A stretch of 64,000 nt of DNA, from NCBI GenBank assembly GCA_036365145.1, contig JAEOAD010000749.1:62001-126000 (forward strand), written 5' to 3'. Positions 34,166 to 45,892 of the stretch are shown here, one piece after another. The position numbers and the translations under genes are program-made. Below the pieces are notes generated by a model. The model was not told the DNA's origin and ran no database searches. It was given only the letters and a program-made list of their open reading frames with translations. How positions within the stretch are numbered: the first letter of the stretch is position 1; each line of letters starts with the position of its first letter. The stretch is from Orientallactaga sibirica. Its lineage: Eukaryota; Chordata; Mammalia; Rodentia; Dipodidae.

Positions 34166-34178
34166 TATTTATTATTAA

Positions 34179-34242
<64 letters not shown>

Positions 34243-34395
34243 GGTATGCCAAGGCTTTCTTCCTCTGTAAACAAACTCCAGATGCTGCATGCACCACTTT
34301 GTGCATCTGGCTTTACGTGGGTACTGAGGAATTGAACCTGGGACTTCAGACTTTGCAAGCATGCACCTTTAACTGCTGACCCATCTCCAGACTCT
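34166..34395 (-). mobile_element. DIP-like SINE, antisense
   Basis: (GA)n of about 55 bp, body with a duplicated tgctgcatgcac, head ending ctccagactc. Confidence 0.92.
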
Positions 34396-34801
34396 TATTG
34401 ACATTTTTGTTTGATGCTTTATTTTTTTGAGTTTTTAAATAGATTCTAAGGTTTCCTTTCACTGTGAAGGCTGTCTCTCCACTCTGCTGCTTTCTTTGCT
34501 ATGCAGAAGTTGATTTTAATTCCATACAGTCCTATTGGTCACTTCTTGGAGTTACTTCCTGAGCCATTGGAATCCTTTGCAGAAAGTCCTTGCCTGTGTG
34601 TGCCTTGAAGTGTTTTTTGCTATACTCTTCACATTTCAGAGTTTTGGATCTTGCAGTAAGAGGTCTTTTATCCATTATTTATTTATTTTGTTCAGAGTGT
34701 GTGAGAGAGAGGGATGTAGTTTCATTCTTCAATATGAACATCCAATGGTCCCAGCACCTTTTGTTGAAGAGGCTGTCCTTTTGCCAATATGATTTGGCTC
34801 T

Positions 34802-34982
34802 ATGAGAGGGGGTGGGGGAATGGGTGCACCAGGGCCTCTAGCCACTGCAACTGAACTCCAGACTCCACACACTCCACACACAACCACTTGTGCATCTGGC
34901 TTATGTGGGACTTGGAGAATCCAACAGAGATCCTTAGGCTTTGCAGGCAAGTGCCTTACCTACTAAGCCATCTCTATAGCCC
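34802..34982 (-). mobile_element. DIP-like SINE, antisense, tail lost
   Basis: Body contains a local expansion ccacacactccacacacaacc. Confidence 0.88.
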
Positions 34983-35044
34983 CTATTTCTGGGTTTTTGA
35001 TTTTATTCCATTGATCTACATTTTTTAATATCATGCTGGTTTAA

Positions 35045-35060
35045 AAAAGTATTTAATTTA

Positions 35061-35126
<66 letters not shown>

Positions 35127-35273
35127 GGTACACCAGGGCCTCCAGCCACTGTGAATGAATTCTAGACACATGTACCACCTTATGCATCTGACTTATGTGG
35201 GTCCTGAGGAATGGAACCTGGGTCTTATGGCTTTGAAGGCAAGCACCTTAATCCCTAAGCCATCTTCCAGCCC
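35045..35273 (-). mobile_element. DIP-like SINE with (GT)n(GA)n
   Basis: Compound microsatellite (GT)16 then (GA)14 at 35063-35122 replaces the usual tail/(GA) region; head ends cttccagccc. Confidence 0.93.
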
Positions 35274-35289
35274 TCATGCTGCTTTTTTT

Positions 35290-35465
35290 ATACTTAAAAT
35301 TTATTATTTATTTGCAAGAAGAGAGACAGAATATGGGTGTAACAGGGCCTTTTCCCATTGCAAACAAACTCCAGACACTTGAGCCATTTTGTGCGTCTGG
35401 CTTCATGTGGGTACTGGGGAATTGAATCTGGTTCACCTTGAACCACTGAGCCATATCTCCAGCCC
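35290..35465 (-). mobile_element. DIP-like SINE, antisense
   Basis: Short antisense copy; head ends atctccagccc, with a deletion near the B box. Confidence 0.88.
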
Positions 35466-35639
35466 TATAATGTTATTTTGTTACTATGATTCTGTACCAC
35501 AATTTGATATCCTCAGCATTAAAAACATTATTTATTTATTTATTCATCCATTCTTAGGATTGCTTTGGCTATGCAGTCTTTTATAAATTCCATACAAATT
35601 TTATAAAACATAAATTTTAAGATTTTTTTCTCTTTTTAT

Positions 35640-35955
35640 TTTTGTTTTTATGTATGTGTGTGTGTGTGTGTGTGTGCATGTGTGTGCAAGTTCATGTGTG
35701 TATGTGTGCATGTGTGTGAATGTACATGTGGAGGCCAGGGACAGTGTTGGGTGACATCCTCAGGAGAGCACCCACCTCTTTCTTAGAGATTTGGAGCTCA
35801 ACAATTATGATAGACAAACCAGTCATGGCCCTCTTGTCTCCATGTCCCCACCCCCACCTTGCCTGGCATAAAATGTGGGTACTGGTAATCAAACTCAGGT
35901 CCTCATGCATGCAAACCAAGCACTTGGCTGACTAAGCTATCTCTCCTACCCTTGT
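35640..35955 (-). mobile_element. Older SINE with (GT)n end, antisense
   Basis: (TG)n-rich start, catgtggaggccagggacag, gtgggtactggtaatcaaac and a cttggctgactaagctatct head. Confidence 0.6.
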
Positions 35956-36334
35956 TGTTGTTTTTAAGAATGCTACTGGTTGTTTTTTTTTTAACTGGAG
36001 ATTTCATTGAACTGTAGATCTCTTGGTGATATATCTATTTCATGGTATTAATTCTGCTTATCCAAGATCCTCACAGGTGATCTGTCTTCTATTGTCTTCT
36101 ACAGTTTCTTTCTCTGGTATTTTAAAATTTTCATAGTAGTAGTCTTTTACTTCCTTGATTCACTGTCTTTCTAGGTATTTTACTGTTTTTCAAAGTGACT
36201 GTGAAGATGAATTTCTGACTTCTTTCTTAGCATGGTTTTCTTGGTATACACAAAAAACTAATAATTTTTGCATGTTTGTTTTGTTTCTTGCTATTTTGAA
36301 GAAAGTGTTGAACAGTTATATGAGTTTTTTTTTT

Positions 36335-36486
36335 CTTAACTCAGATTTAATTCCTCCTATTCAACCATCCTGTCACATTCTATCTATATTACAACGCTGA
36401 ATATGAACATCTTACTTTCTGTTTAACTACTTTAAACTCCTTTCTCTCCTACTAGATTCTGATCCCACAGAGACCAGGTGTCAACT
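36335..36486 (-). other. L1 3'-transduced flanking sequence
   Basis: 152 bp between two poly(A) tracts and inside the target duplication. On the minus strand it carries ATTAAA (plus-strand tttaat at 36346-36351) 12 nt before the outer poly(A), so transcription plausibly ran past the L1's own weak site to this one. It should mark the source locus. Confidence 0.7.
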
Positions 36487-36505
36487 TTTTTTTTTCTTTT
36501 TTTGT

Positions 36506-37990
36506 TTATATATATATATTTTTATTTATATTATTTTGATTTTACATTCATAGTAAAGGTTCCATTGTCCTCCTCCCTGTCCTCCCTCTTTCAAAGGGAC
36601 CCTTGTCAATGGGGAATGTGGGTCAAGCATTGTGAGGTTAGTTAAGAGTTCTGGGGGGTTGGCCCCAGTCTCTGTGCATAATGCCCCAACTATGACTCTA
36701 ACAATCTTTCCGCCCCCTCTTCCGCAAGTTTCCCTGAGCCACATTGGGGTCATTTTAGTTCTGCTTCAGTGATGCGGTTTTGGGAGCCTCTGTGTCTCTG
36801 GATATCTGGCTTAGTTGGAGTTGGATGATCTCTGTGTTTATCTCCTTCAGCCTTTTGCTGGTGACATGATCTCCATAATGCTGAACTCTTGCCCTTCCCC
36901 TGCGTTGTTCTATGGTTTCAGCTGGGGCCCTGGTGAGGTGTGGTTAGCTGATCCTCCCTTCAGGTTCAATGTCCACCTGAAAAAAGATAAGCAAATTCTC
37001 CATCGGAGAGAAAAGTTAGTACTAGGTAGAAGGGATGACCATCTATGTTTTGGAGGGAAGTTTATATGTGTTGGCTCTCTTCTAGCCCACATTTGGTGGT
37101 ATCTTGATCTTGGAGACTGAGCTCATTTTTTGTACCTGGTTTTGACTTATTTCCCAGTTCCAGCAATGAGTTCCATTCCACTGAGTGGATCTATTAGCCA
37201 AATCAAGAGCAGTTGGTTACCCACCATGGCTGATTGCCACTACTGCACTATGGTCAAGTTGTTTCCTGCTGGGTCTCTTAGACTGCAAGTTGTTTGGACA
37301 GATGTCAGTCATTTTCCCCCAGTTGCTTGTATAGCGCCCTCTGGTACTAGACTAGCTAACTGTCTGGGGACTGACCCTCTTCCAGATTCTGAACATATCT
37401 CTCCATGTTTGGTCTCACACACGTAAGCTGTCTTCAACAGTAGGGTCTTGCCATTAACCTTTGGTGGGTCACCAAGAACTCTGACAGAAGTCTGTCAATT
37501 TTGGGAAACCTTGTAGGTGTTTCAGATCAACAGCTCATTGTGGAAGTTCACCCCATGCTGGCACTGGGAGTTATAAGTCTGCACCTAGGAAGGTGAGGGA
37601 AGAAAAAGATAATATAGAGGAGAAAGTGAGTATAGAGAGGGGAGGGAGAGAGAATGAGAGAGAGAGAGAGAGAGAGAAGAGAGAGAGAAGCAGGACAAGA
37701 TTAAGGTTGGCCTTCATGATGCTCTCTCTGGGTTCCTGTGGTTCAGGTGTTCCCTCTGCGGGCCTGCTGAAGGATCAATGTTTTAACCTGTTGTTCAGAA
37801 TAAAGGGTTTTATAGTGTCTTTTCCTTTTGGGTCCCAATTTGTATCCCCCCCCTTGTTCTCCCTCCCACCCTCCCGTTCCCTCCCACCCTTACCCTCCCT
37901 CCCTCCCACCCTCCCTTTTGTCTGGGCTTCAGAGTGATTATTTGGTTTGGCCACCTGCCACATGGTTTCAGGTTAGGAGCGACAGATAAA
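36506..37990 (-). other. L1 3'UTR, type B
   Basis: Shared with 10023-10896 and 53010-54670. Contains, on the minus strand, a purine tract with several runs of three or more G (plus-strand C/T at 37845-37920), typical of the G-quadruplex-prone tract in rodent L1 3'UTRs, and a TC/GA microsatellite (37635-37690). Confidence 0.85.
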
Positions 37991-40900
37991 CGAGACCATG
38001 CGACGATTATCTTTTTGTGCTTGGGTGAGCTCACTGAGGATGATCTGTTCCATGTTTGACCATTTTTTTCAAATTTCCTTATTTCATCTTTCCTTACTGC
38101 TACGTAGAATTCAATAGTATAGATATACCACATCTTTGTTATCCATTCATCTAGTGATGGACACCTGGGTTGATTCCAGCTCTTTGCTATTATGAATTGA
38201 GCAGCTATAAACATGGTTGAGCAAATGTCTTTGATCTGAGGCTTGGGGCCTTTAGGGTATATGCCCAATAAGGGAATAACTGGGTCCATTGGTAGGTCTA
38301 TGGTCATCATTTTCAGGAGTCTCCATATAGCTTTCCATAGTGGTTGAACCATTTTACATTCCCACCAGCAGTGAAAGCTTGTTCCTATTTCTCCAGAGCC
38401 TCGCCAGCATTTGTTTTCATTATTTTTTTTTAATGCTAGCCATCCTTACTGGTGTAAGGTGGAATCTCATAGTTGTTTTAATTTGCATTTCCCTGATGAT
38501 TAGGGATGTTGAACATTTTCTTAAATGTGCATTTGCTATTTGTATTTCTTCCTCTGAGAACTCCCTGTGCAGTTCTCTGCCCCACTTTGTGAGTGGGTTG
38601 TTTGATGATTTGTTTTTTAGGTTTTGGAGTTCTTTGTAGATTCTAGAAATCAGGCCTCTGTCAGTTGTATAGCTGGTGAAAATTTTCTCCCATTCTGTAG
38701 GTAATCTGCTGACTTTGGTTATAGTATTTTTGTCAGTGAAAAAGCTTTTCAGCTTCATGTGATCCCAATGGTTGAGTGATTATTTGATTTCCTGAGCTGT
38801 TGGGGTTTTGTTCAGGAAATCTTTTCCCACTCCTATATAGTGGAAGGTTCCTCCTATTTTTTCTTCCAGTAGCAGCATAGTTTCTGGTTTTATATTAAGG
38901 TCTTTGATCCATTTGGACTTAATTTTTGTGCATGGAGAGATGTGTGGGTCGAGTTTCATTTCCCTACATATGGTTGTCCAGTTTGTCCAGCACCACTTGT
39001 TGAAGATGCTGTCTTTTTTCCATTCTAAATTGCTAGGGCCTTTGTCAAATATCAAGTAGCTATAGTTTCTTGACCCAAAATCTGGGTCTTCAATTCTGTT
39101 CCATTGGTCTATAATCCTGTTTTTGTGCCAGTACCAGATTGTTTTTTTTACAATGGCTTTGTAGTATAACTTTAGATCAGGTATTGTGATGCCTCCAGAG
39201 GTGTTTCTTTTGCTGAGGATGAGCTTGGATATCCGAGGCCTTCTGCCTTTCCATATGAATTTTGAGATAGTTTTTTCTATCTCATTGAAGAAGGAAGTTG
39301 GGATTTTTATTGGCATTGCATTGAATCTATAAAGTGCTTTTGGTAAAATTGCCATTTTCACAATGTTAATTCTACCAATCCAGGAACATGGGAGGTCTTT
39401 CCATTTTTGTAGGACTTCCTCAATTTCTTTTTGAGATTTTTATGTTTTTCATTGTATAGGTCTTTCACTTCCTTAGTTAATGTTATTCCAAGGTATTTTA
39501 TTTTCTTTGTTGCAATTGAAAATGGGACGATGTTAGTTATTTCTTTTTCTGTCTTTTTGTCCTTTGCATACAGAAAGGCTACTGATTTCTGTGCATTGAT
39601 TTTGTATCCTGCTACTTTGCTGAAGGCGTTAATCACCTTTAAGAGTTTTGAGATGGAAGTTCTCGGGTCACTAATGTATAGAATCATGTCATCTGCAAAT
39701 AGGGCTAACTTAACTTCTTCATTTCCAATTTGTATCCCTTTGATTTCTTTCTCCTGTCTTATTGCTTGAGCTAATACTTCTAGCACTATGTTGAAGAGCA
39801 GAGGTGAGAGTGGACACCCCTGCCTTGTTCCTGACCTCAATGGCAATTCCTTCAGTCTCTCCCCATTAAGAATTACTTGGGCTTTAGGTGCTTTATATAT
39901 CGCCTTTATTATGTTGAGATATAGGCTGTCCATGCCTATTCTCTCCAATGTTTTGATCATGAAGTGATGTTGTATTTTGTCAAAGGTCTTTTCTGCATCT
40001 ATCGAAATGATCATGTGGTTTTTGTGTTTCAGCTTGTTTATGTGGTGTATTACATTGACCGATTTCCGTATGTTGAACCACCCCTGTGTTCCAGGGATGA
40101 AGCCTACTTGATCGAGGTGGATTATGCTTTTGATGTACTGTTGAATTTGGTTTGCAAGAATTTTGTTCAGGATCTTTGCATCTATGTTCATCAGAGAAAT
40201 GGGCCTATAATTTTCTTTTCTTGTGGCGTCCCTGCCTGGTTTTGGAATTAGGGTGATACTAGCTTCATAGAAGGAGTTGGGGATCTCTCCCTGTTCTATT
40301 GTGTGGCACAGTTTGAGAAGTATTGGTTTCAGTTCTTCCATGAAGGTTTGGTAGAACTCCGCTGAGAATCCATCTGGTCCTGGACTCTTCTTTTTGGGGA
40401 GGTGTTTGATTACTTCTTCAATCTCGAAGGGTGTGATGGGTCTGTTTAGGAAATTAATCTGCTCTGGGCTTAGCTTTGGTAGGTGGTATGTGTCTAGGAA
40501 TTCATCCATTTCCTCCATATTCTCCTGTTTTATGGAGTAGAGGTTTTTGAAATAAGTCCTAATAATTCTTCTTATTTCACTCATGTCTGTTGTGATCTCT
40601 CCTTTTTCATTTCTAATTTTGTTGATTTGAAGTGTTTCTTTTTTTTCGCTTAATCAAATTGGCCAGGGGTGTATCACTCTTGTTACGTTTTTCAAAGAAC
40701 CAGCTCTTTGTTTCATCAGTTTTCTTAATTGTCCTCTTAGTTTCCAATTCATTAATTTCTGCTCTGATCTTAATTATTTCTTTCCATGTGGAGCTTTTGG
40801 GGTTGGCTTCTTCTAGCTTTTCCAATGCCTTTAGGTGGATGGTTAGGTTATTGATTTGGGATCTCTCTGTCTTTGTTATGAGGGCATTTAGTGCTATGAT

Positions 40901-41794
40901 TTTCCCCCTAAGAACTGCCTTCATTGTGTTCCATAAGTTTTGGTATGATGTGTTCTCATTGTCATTGAATTCTAGAAATTTTGCAATTTCATTCTTTATT
41001 TCATCCACAACCCATTTATTGTTTAAAAGTGTGTTGTTCAATTTCCAGGAGGTAGAGCGATTCCTGGTGTAGTTTTTGTTGTTGATTTCTAGCATTACAG
41101 CATTGTGATCTGATATCATGCAGGAAATTACATCAATTTTCTTGAAAACATGGAGGCATGCTTTGTGGCCCAGTACATGATCTATTTTAGAGAAGGTCCC
41201 ATGAGCTGCTGAGAAGAATGTGTAATCTGTAGATTTTGGGTGGAATGTTCTGTATATGTCTGTTAGGTCCAGTTGCTCTATGGTGTTGTTGAGCTCTCTT
41301 ACTTCCCTATTAATTTTCTGTTTGGACGATCTATCCATTGTTGATAGTGGAGTATTGAAGTCCCCGACTATGATGGTGTTGGTGTTTATTTCTGTTTTGT
41401 TGCCAAGTAGATTTTTCTTTATGAATTGTGGTGCACCTGTGTTTGGTGCATAAATATTGATGATTGTGATATCCTCTTGTTGGATTGTTCCCTTAATAAG
41501 TAAGAAGTGGCCTTCTTTGTCTTTTTTGGTTAATTTTGGTTTGAAGTCTATTTTATCTGATATAAGTATAGCTACACCTGCTTTTTTCTTATTTGTGTTT
41601 GCTTGGAATATCATTTTCTACCCTTTTACCCTGAGAAGGTGTCTGTCTTTAGTGGTGAGGTGGGTTTCTTGAAGACAGCAAATTGAGGGGTCCAGTTTTC
41701 TGATCCACCCTGTTAGCTTATGTCTTTTGATGGGTGAATTAAGGCCATTAATATTCAGAGATATAATTGTGAGGTTTGATTTAATACCTGCCAT
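37972..41794 (-). pseudogene. L1 ORF2 (endonuclease / RT), nearly complete but broken
   Basis: Starts MAGIKSNLTIISLNINGLN at 41794. Endonuclease: [35 protein letters not shown] and an intact ISDHNAV. A TAG at 41618-41620 replaces a tryptophan-like codon. An indel in an A-run near 40650 shifts frame. The RT frame (40584-39358, 408 codons) is unbroken, with [29 protein letters not shown] and catalytic FADD. Further damage: a frame change near 39430, a stop at about 38778, a frame change near 38415, and one near 38060 that alters the last residues. The C-terminal segment is otherwise readable. Six lesions or so in 1,270 codons indicate a relatively young copy. Confidence 0.93.
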
Positions 41795-41838
41795 ATTGTG
41801 GTGGGTTGTGGTCTTTGTGTTTTTTTTTTTTTTTTTGG

Positions 41839-43029
41839 TTAATATGGACTGCTTCTTGGGGGCTCTTGAGATTGGTTATTTGTTTCTTCTGTGTGGAGAA
41901 TTCCCTGAGGTATTTTCTGTAGGTTTGGCTTTGTGTTCATGTAGTTGTAAAGATGATTTTTATCGTGGAACGTTTTTCTTTCACCATCTATTTTGAGGGA
42001 TACTTTTGCTGGGTAGAGTAGTTGGGGCTGGAAGCCATGGGTTCTTAGATTTTGTAGTGTTCCATTCCAGGCCCTTCTAGCTTTTAGGGTTTCCATTGAG
42101 AAGTCTGAGGTAATTCTAATGGGGTTCCCTTTATATGTAATGTGCTATTTTTCCCTGGCTGCTTTTAGGATTTTCTCTTTGTACTTGATGTTTAGAGTCT
42201 TAAAGATAATGTGTCTTGGAGAATTTCTTCTTTGGTCCAATCTGTTTGGAGTTCTGGTAGCTTCTTGTAATTTGATGGGATTTTCTTTTGGGAGAGTGGG
42301 AAAGTTTTCTTCAATTATTTTGTTGAATAAGCTTTCCATTCCTTTGGTCAGTGTTTCTTCCCCCTCTGGAATACCCATGATCCTAATGTTTGGATGCTTA
42401 AGGGTGTCCCACATTTCCCTCATGTTCTGTTCACAGAAATTTTTGAACTTGTTAAAATTTTTGGACTCACGAACTGTTTCTTCTGTTTTGTCTTCCAATT
42501 CTGAGTTTCTGTCTTCCACTTGATTTACTCTGTTCTTAAGAGCTTCTATAGAGTTTTGGGCTTGTTCAATTTGGTTCATATTTTCTATGGTTTTTTAATG
42601 TATAGTTTCCATCCCTCTGTCTAGTTCCCTTTTTGTGTCATTTTCCGACTTTCTTAATGCTTCTTGAAGTTCATCCTTGCATTTCTTTATGTCTTCATTG
42701 AACTTAGCCAGCTGGTTATTGAGGGCCTCTTTTTTTTCGTTCTCCTTCAAATCATTTAATTGTCTTTGGAGCCCTTCCTGGTTCTTTTCTATTAGGTCTA
42801 ATCTAGCAAGGATACCATTCATACAGTTGTTGGCTCTTTGTTGAGTTTCTGAGAGTTGTGCTATTTGCTTGGCCAGGGTTGCATAGCTTGTCTCTTCATT
42901 TTGGGGTTCTGATTCTATTGTCTCTTCTCTGCTTTGATTTGAGACATCCTTTGCAGGACTGGGTAGTGTAACTGGATTTACTTGCATCTGGTTTTTCATG
43001 CTATTCCTTTTTCTCTGTAGTCTGCCCAT
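41839..43029 (-). pseudogene. L1 ORF1 (RNA-binding chaperone), two nonsense codons
   Basis: One uninterrupted register of 397 codons from MGRLQRKRN to PPRSSPY, with only two stops: TAA just before KTIENMNQ (42592-42594) and TAG after KAAREK (42142-42144), where the related copy at 48463-48891 has glutamine. The N-terminal half is a coiled coil (heptad-rich ETQQRANNCMNG to EALNNQL), for trimerisation. The RRM follows (IRIMGIPEGEE), then the C-terminal domain (ARRAW, LLYPAKVS). It would coat L1 RNA in the cytoplasm if intact. Confidence 0.93.
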
Positions 43030-44145
43030 AGCAATGGTTCAGAAGCCTTGTGTATGAAATGTAATGTAAGCCTGCTGCCCTGGGGTGGGGTGGGGTGGGG
43101 TGCAGTGGTGATTGTCTGGGCAGTGGTCCCTGGAGTTCTGCCAGCTGGGGTGGGGGACACTGGCCTGCTGGCCTGTGTTCCTTTTGGAGGTGGGAGGGGT
43201 AGGGGACCACAGCCACCCTAGTTGAGCTCAGGCAGGGTAGGGCAGGGACAATGGCTTACTTCCCTGGATTCCTGATCTGCCCCCGGGAGGGGGAATAATG
43301 GCACCTGATTGATGCGGGTGTTCCAGCGGTCCCTCGGACCGGGAGGGGCCGCTGCGCCTCAGGGAGGTGATGCGGACGTCCCAGCGGTTACTCAGACTGC
43401 CAGGGTCCGCCAGGCTCTGGCTGGTAATGGCCGGTGGTTTGGGTCACCCCTGCCCAGGAGGACCTAACCCGCGGTGTTCCCTGTCCTAGAGTGTGGGAAT
43501 CAGTGGATTCCTTATTTTTTCACCCAGGAGGGGCCACTGTGCCTCAGGGAGGTGATGCCGGTGTCCCAGCCATTACTCAGACTGGGAGGGGCCGCTGCGC
43601 CTCAGGGAGGTGATGCCTGTGTCCCAGCGGTTACTCGGACCGGGAGGGGCTGCTGTGCCTCAGGGAGGTGATGCGGACGTCCCAGCAGTTACTCGGACTG
43701 CCAGGGTCCGCCAGGCTGTGGCTGGTAATGGCCGGCAGTTTGGGTCACGCCCACCCAGGAGGACCTAACCCGCGGTGTTCCCTGTCCTAGAGCATGGGAA
43801 TCAATGGATTCCTTATTTTTTCACCTGGGAGGGGCCACTGCGCCTCAGGGAGGTGATGCGGACGTCCCAGCAGTTTCTCGGACTGCCAGGGTCCGCCAGG
43901 CTGTGGCTGGTAATGGCCGGCGGTTTGGGTCACACCCGCCCAGGAGGACCTAACCCACAGTGTTCCCTGTCCTAGAGAGTGGGAATCAGTGGATTTCTTA
44001 TTTTTTCACCCACCCCCCTCCCTCTGGCAGCATGCAAAGGCCAGCAAACCCTTTCAGGAATCTTTTTAAAAGCTTAAAAATCTTGCTTTTACTTCCCTGT
44101 AAGGTGAGGCGGAGTTAGGTGGATGCCATCTACCTGGAATCTACC
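43030..44145 (-). promoter_or_regulatory. L1 5'UTR / internal promoter region
   Basis: GC-rich and CpG-bearing, unlike everything else in the window. It lies directly upstream of ORF1 in the L1's own orientation and ends at the target duplication. L1 5'UTRs carry an internal RNA polymerase II promoter. A G-run (ggggtggggtggggtgggg, about 43083-43101) lies near ORF1. Confidence 0.75.
43310..44009 (-). repeat. L1 5'UTR tandem monomers (185 bp and 58 bp)
   Basis: Units beginning tgatgc start at 43310, 43368, 43553, 43611, 43669 and 43854. Spacing is 58, 185, 58, 58, 185, then a final partial long unit. Short units keep only the shared cagcggttactcggac...cctcagggagg core. Long units add a segment with ccagggtccgccaggct and cctgtcctagag. 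Monomeric promoters are known from mouse L1 (A, F, T types); this one does not match a form that I know. Confidence 0.9.
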
Positions 44146-45028
44146 GTTATATGAGTTTTATTAGGGATTCTTTAGGGTATCTTTGGTATAGGATCACATT
44201 GTTTGAAAATAGGGATATTTGACTTTTTCATTTCCCATTTGTATCGTTTTTATTTCTTTCTGTTATTGCTCTGGCTAAGACATCAAGCACTTACTGAATA
44301 AGTGATGAAGATAGACACCCTTGCAGAGTTCCTGATTTTAGAGGAAATGCTTTCAGTTTCCCCTGTTTGATATAATGCACAGTTATAGTTTTTGTCACGC
44401 AGATCATTTATTATGTTGAGATCTATTTCTTCTATTCCTAGTTTCCTTAGGACTTTTATGGTGGGACATTCGATGTCATGAAAGGCCTTTTCTGTATCCA
44501 TTGAGATGATCATGTGATTTCTGTCCTTCAATCTATTTACATGCTGATTCACATTTATTGATTTGCATGTTATCCCTCCCTTGGGTCCCTGGGATAAAGC
44601 CACCTTGGACATGGTCTTTTCAATGTGTTGTATTCAGCTTCCAAGTGCTTTACTGAGAATTTTTTCCACATATTTTCACCAGGGAGATTCATCTATAATT
44701 CCACTTTTTTTTCTTGTGTCTTTGTCTGGTTTTGGCATTAGTGTAATGGTGGCTTCACAGAATGAATTCTCCTTCTATTTTATGTCATAACTTCAGGAAC
44801 ATTGGTGTTAATTCTTCTTTAAAGGTTTGGTGGGAATACAGCATTGAATCCTTTGGCCTCAGTTTTTATTCAATGGGGGAATCCATTAATTACTGCCTTA
44901 ATGGCTAATTACTGCTTTGAGTTATTTATATCCTCTTCATTTAAATTTGTTTGACTATATGTACCTAGAAATTTATCCATTTCTTCCAGATTTTCCAATT
45001 TATTGGAATGTAAATTTTCTAAAAATAT

Positions 45029-45795
45029 GGACCTTCCTGGATCAGTCCCTTGAGTCTATGAACAATCAGGTGTCTGCTTGAGTCTGATGATGAGGTTGAC
45101 CTTGACGGGGTGTCTGACCTGTACAGAGGAGATTGAGCCACCCTCTTCTTTCCCTTTTTGTCCTGTGACCTGGCCTGAACACCCAATCTGTTCTGTAAAT
45201 CTGCATCTCTTTCTTAGCCTGGCTGGAAGGAGAGAGTACTTACCTTTACCTGAGTATTTTTCTGCCTGACTTCTATCTATGTTATGCTATGAGGTACTTT
45301 CTCACTTTGATTACATGTGATTTTTTTCTTTGATCTCTGAGTCCTTCACTGTTTCTTTTTTTTTCTTTCTTTTTTTTTTTTTTGAGGTAGGGTCTCACTC
45401 TAGACTAGATTGATCTGGAATTCACTGTGTAGTCTCAGGATGGCCTCAAACTCATAGCGATCCTCCTACCTTTGCCTCTGGAGTGCTTGGATTAAAGGTG
45501 TTCACCACCACACCCAGCTCTCCTTTACTATTTCTCAATCCTTTCTGGTCTGTTATTTGAAAGGACTTCAACGTCTCATTTTACACATGTATGGAACTCC
45601 TCTGGCTCTTTCCTAGATATCAACTTCCCCTAAATAAACCTCACATTTCATAATATCTCCTGATATAAATTCAATAATTCATATTTTATCCTTATCAAAA
45701 CCATTTTTATCAATTATTCATTAAAATAAGATAAAGACCCCAAAATTGAGTTCAAAAGTCTGGGAGCCCCCTCTGATTCCCCAAATCCTGCAGTA
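45029..45795. other. Unidentified insert in ancient L1
   Basis: Recognisable antisense L1 stops near 45028 (ctaaaaatatg) and resumes near 45796 (gggtatctgttgtaatgtct). The 760 bp between, minus a B1 SINE, are not L1. A gacctggcctgaacacccaatct segment and an A/T-rich second half give no family match by eye. Confidence 0.5.
45355..45520 (-). mobile_element. B1 SINE, antisense
   Basis: T-rich tail, then gggtctcactctagactaga through caccaccacacccagct. Confidence 0.93.
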
Positions 45796-45892
45796 TTCTA
45801 AATTTCATGGGTATCTGTTGTAATGTCTCCCTTTTTATCTCTAATTTTCTTCGTTTGAGACTTCTTTTTCTTTCGTCTGGCTTGGCTAAGGA

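Larger units (their letters stand above)
36325..44145 (-). mobile_element. Near-full-length L1 (type B) with 3' transduction
   Basis: 7.8-kb antisense insertion into an ancient L1. Target duplication gttatatgagtttt at 36315-36328 and 44146-44159, ending in the L1 endonuclease consensus TTTT/A. From its 5' end (44145): 5'UTR with GC-rich monomers, ORF1 (43029-41839), inter-ORF spacer, ORF2 (41794 to about 37972), 3'UTR with a polypurine tract, first poly(A) (36487-36505), 152 bp of non-L1 sequence, second poly(A) (36325-36334). Two stops in ORF1 and several breaks in ORF2 make it inactive. Confidence 0.9.
30960..45892 (-). mobile_element. Second ancient antisense L1, split by a full-length younger L1
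   Basis: Antisense pieces in order: 3' coding end at 30960-31540 (tttctttatggctgagtaaa; gttgatggatagatacc), 33690-33775, 34021-34165, 34396-34800 (cttgcctgtgtgtgcctt), 34983-35044, 35466-35640, 35960-36324 (RT, 3' to 5'), then 44146-45028 (gataaagccaccttggac; ggttttggcattag) and 45796-45892. The break at 36324/44146 is rejoined exactly by the target duplication of the inserted L1. Ages of the nested elements are therefore younger than this L1. Confidence 0.8.

Noticed and set aside
37593..37937. 114-codon Glu/Arg-rich sense frame
   Set aside because: It is the antisense of the L1 3'UTR microsatellite and G-rich tract.
43030..44145. CpG island promoter of a host gene
   Set aside because: It lies inside the L1's target duplication, directly upstream of L1 ORF1 in the same orientation.
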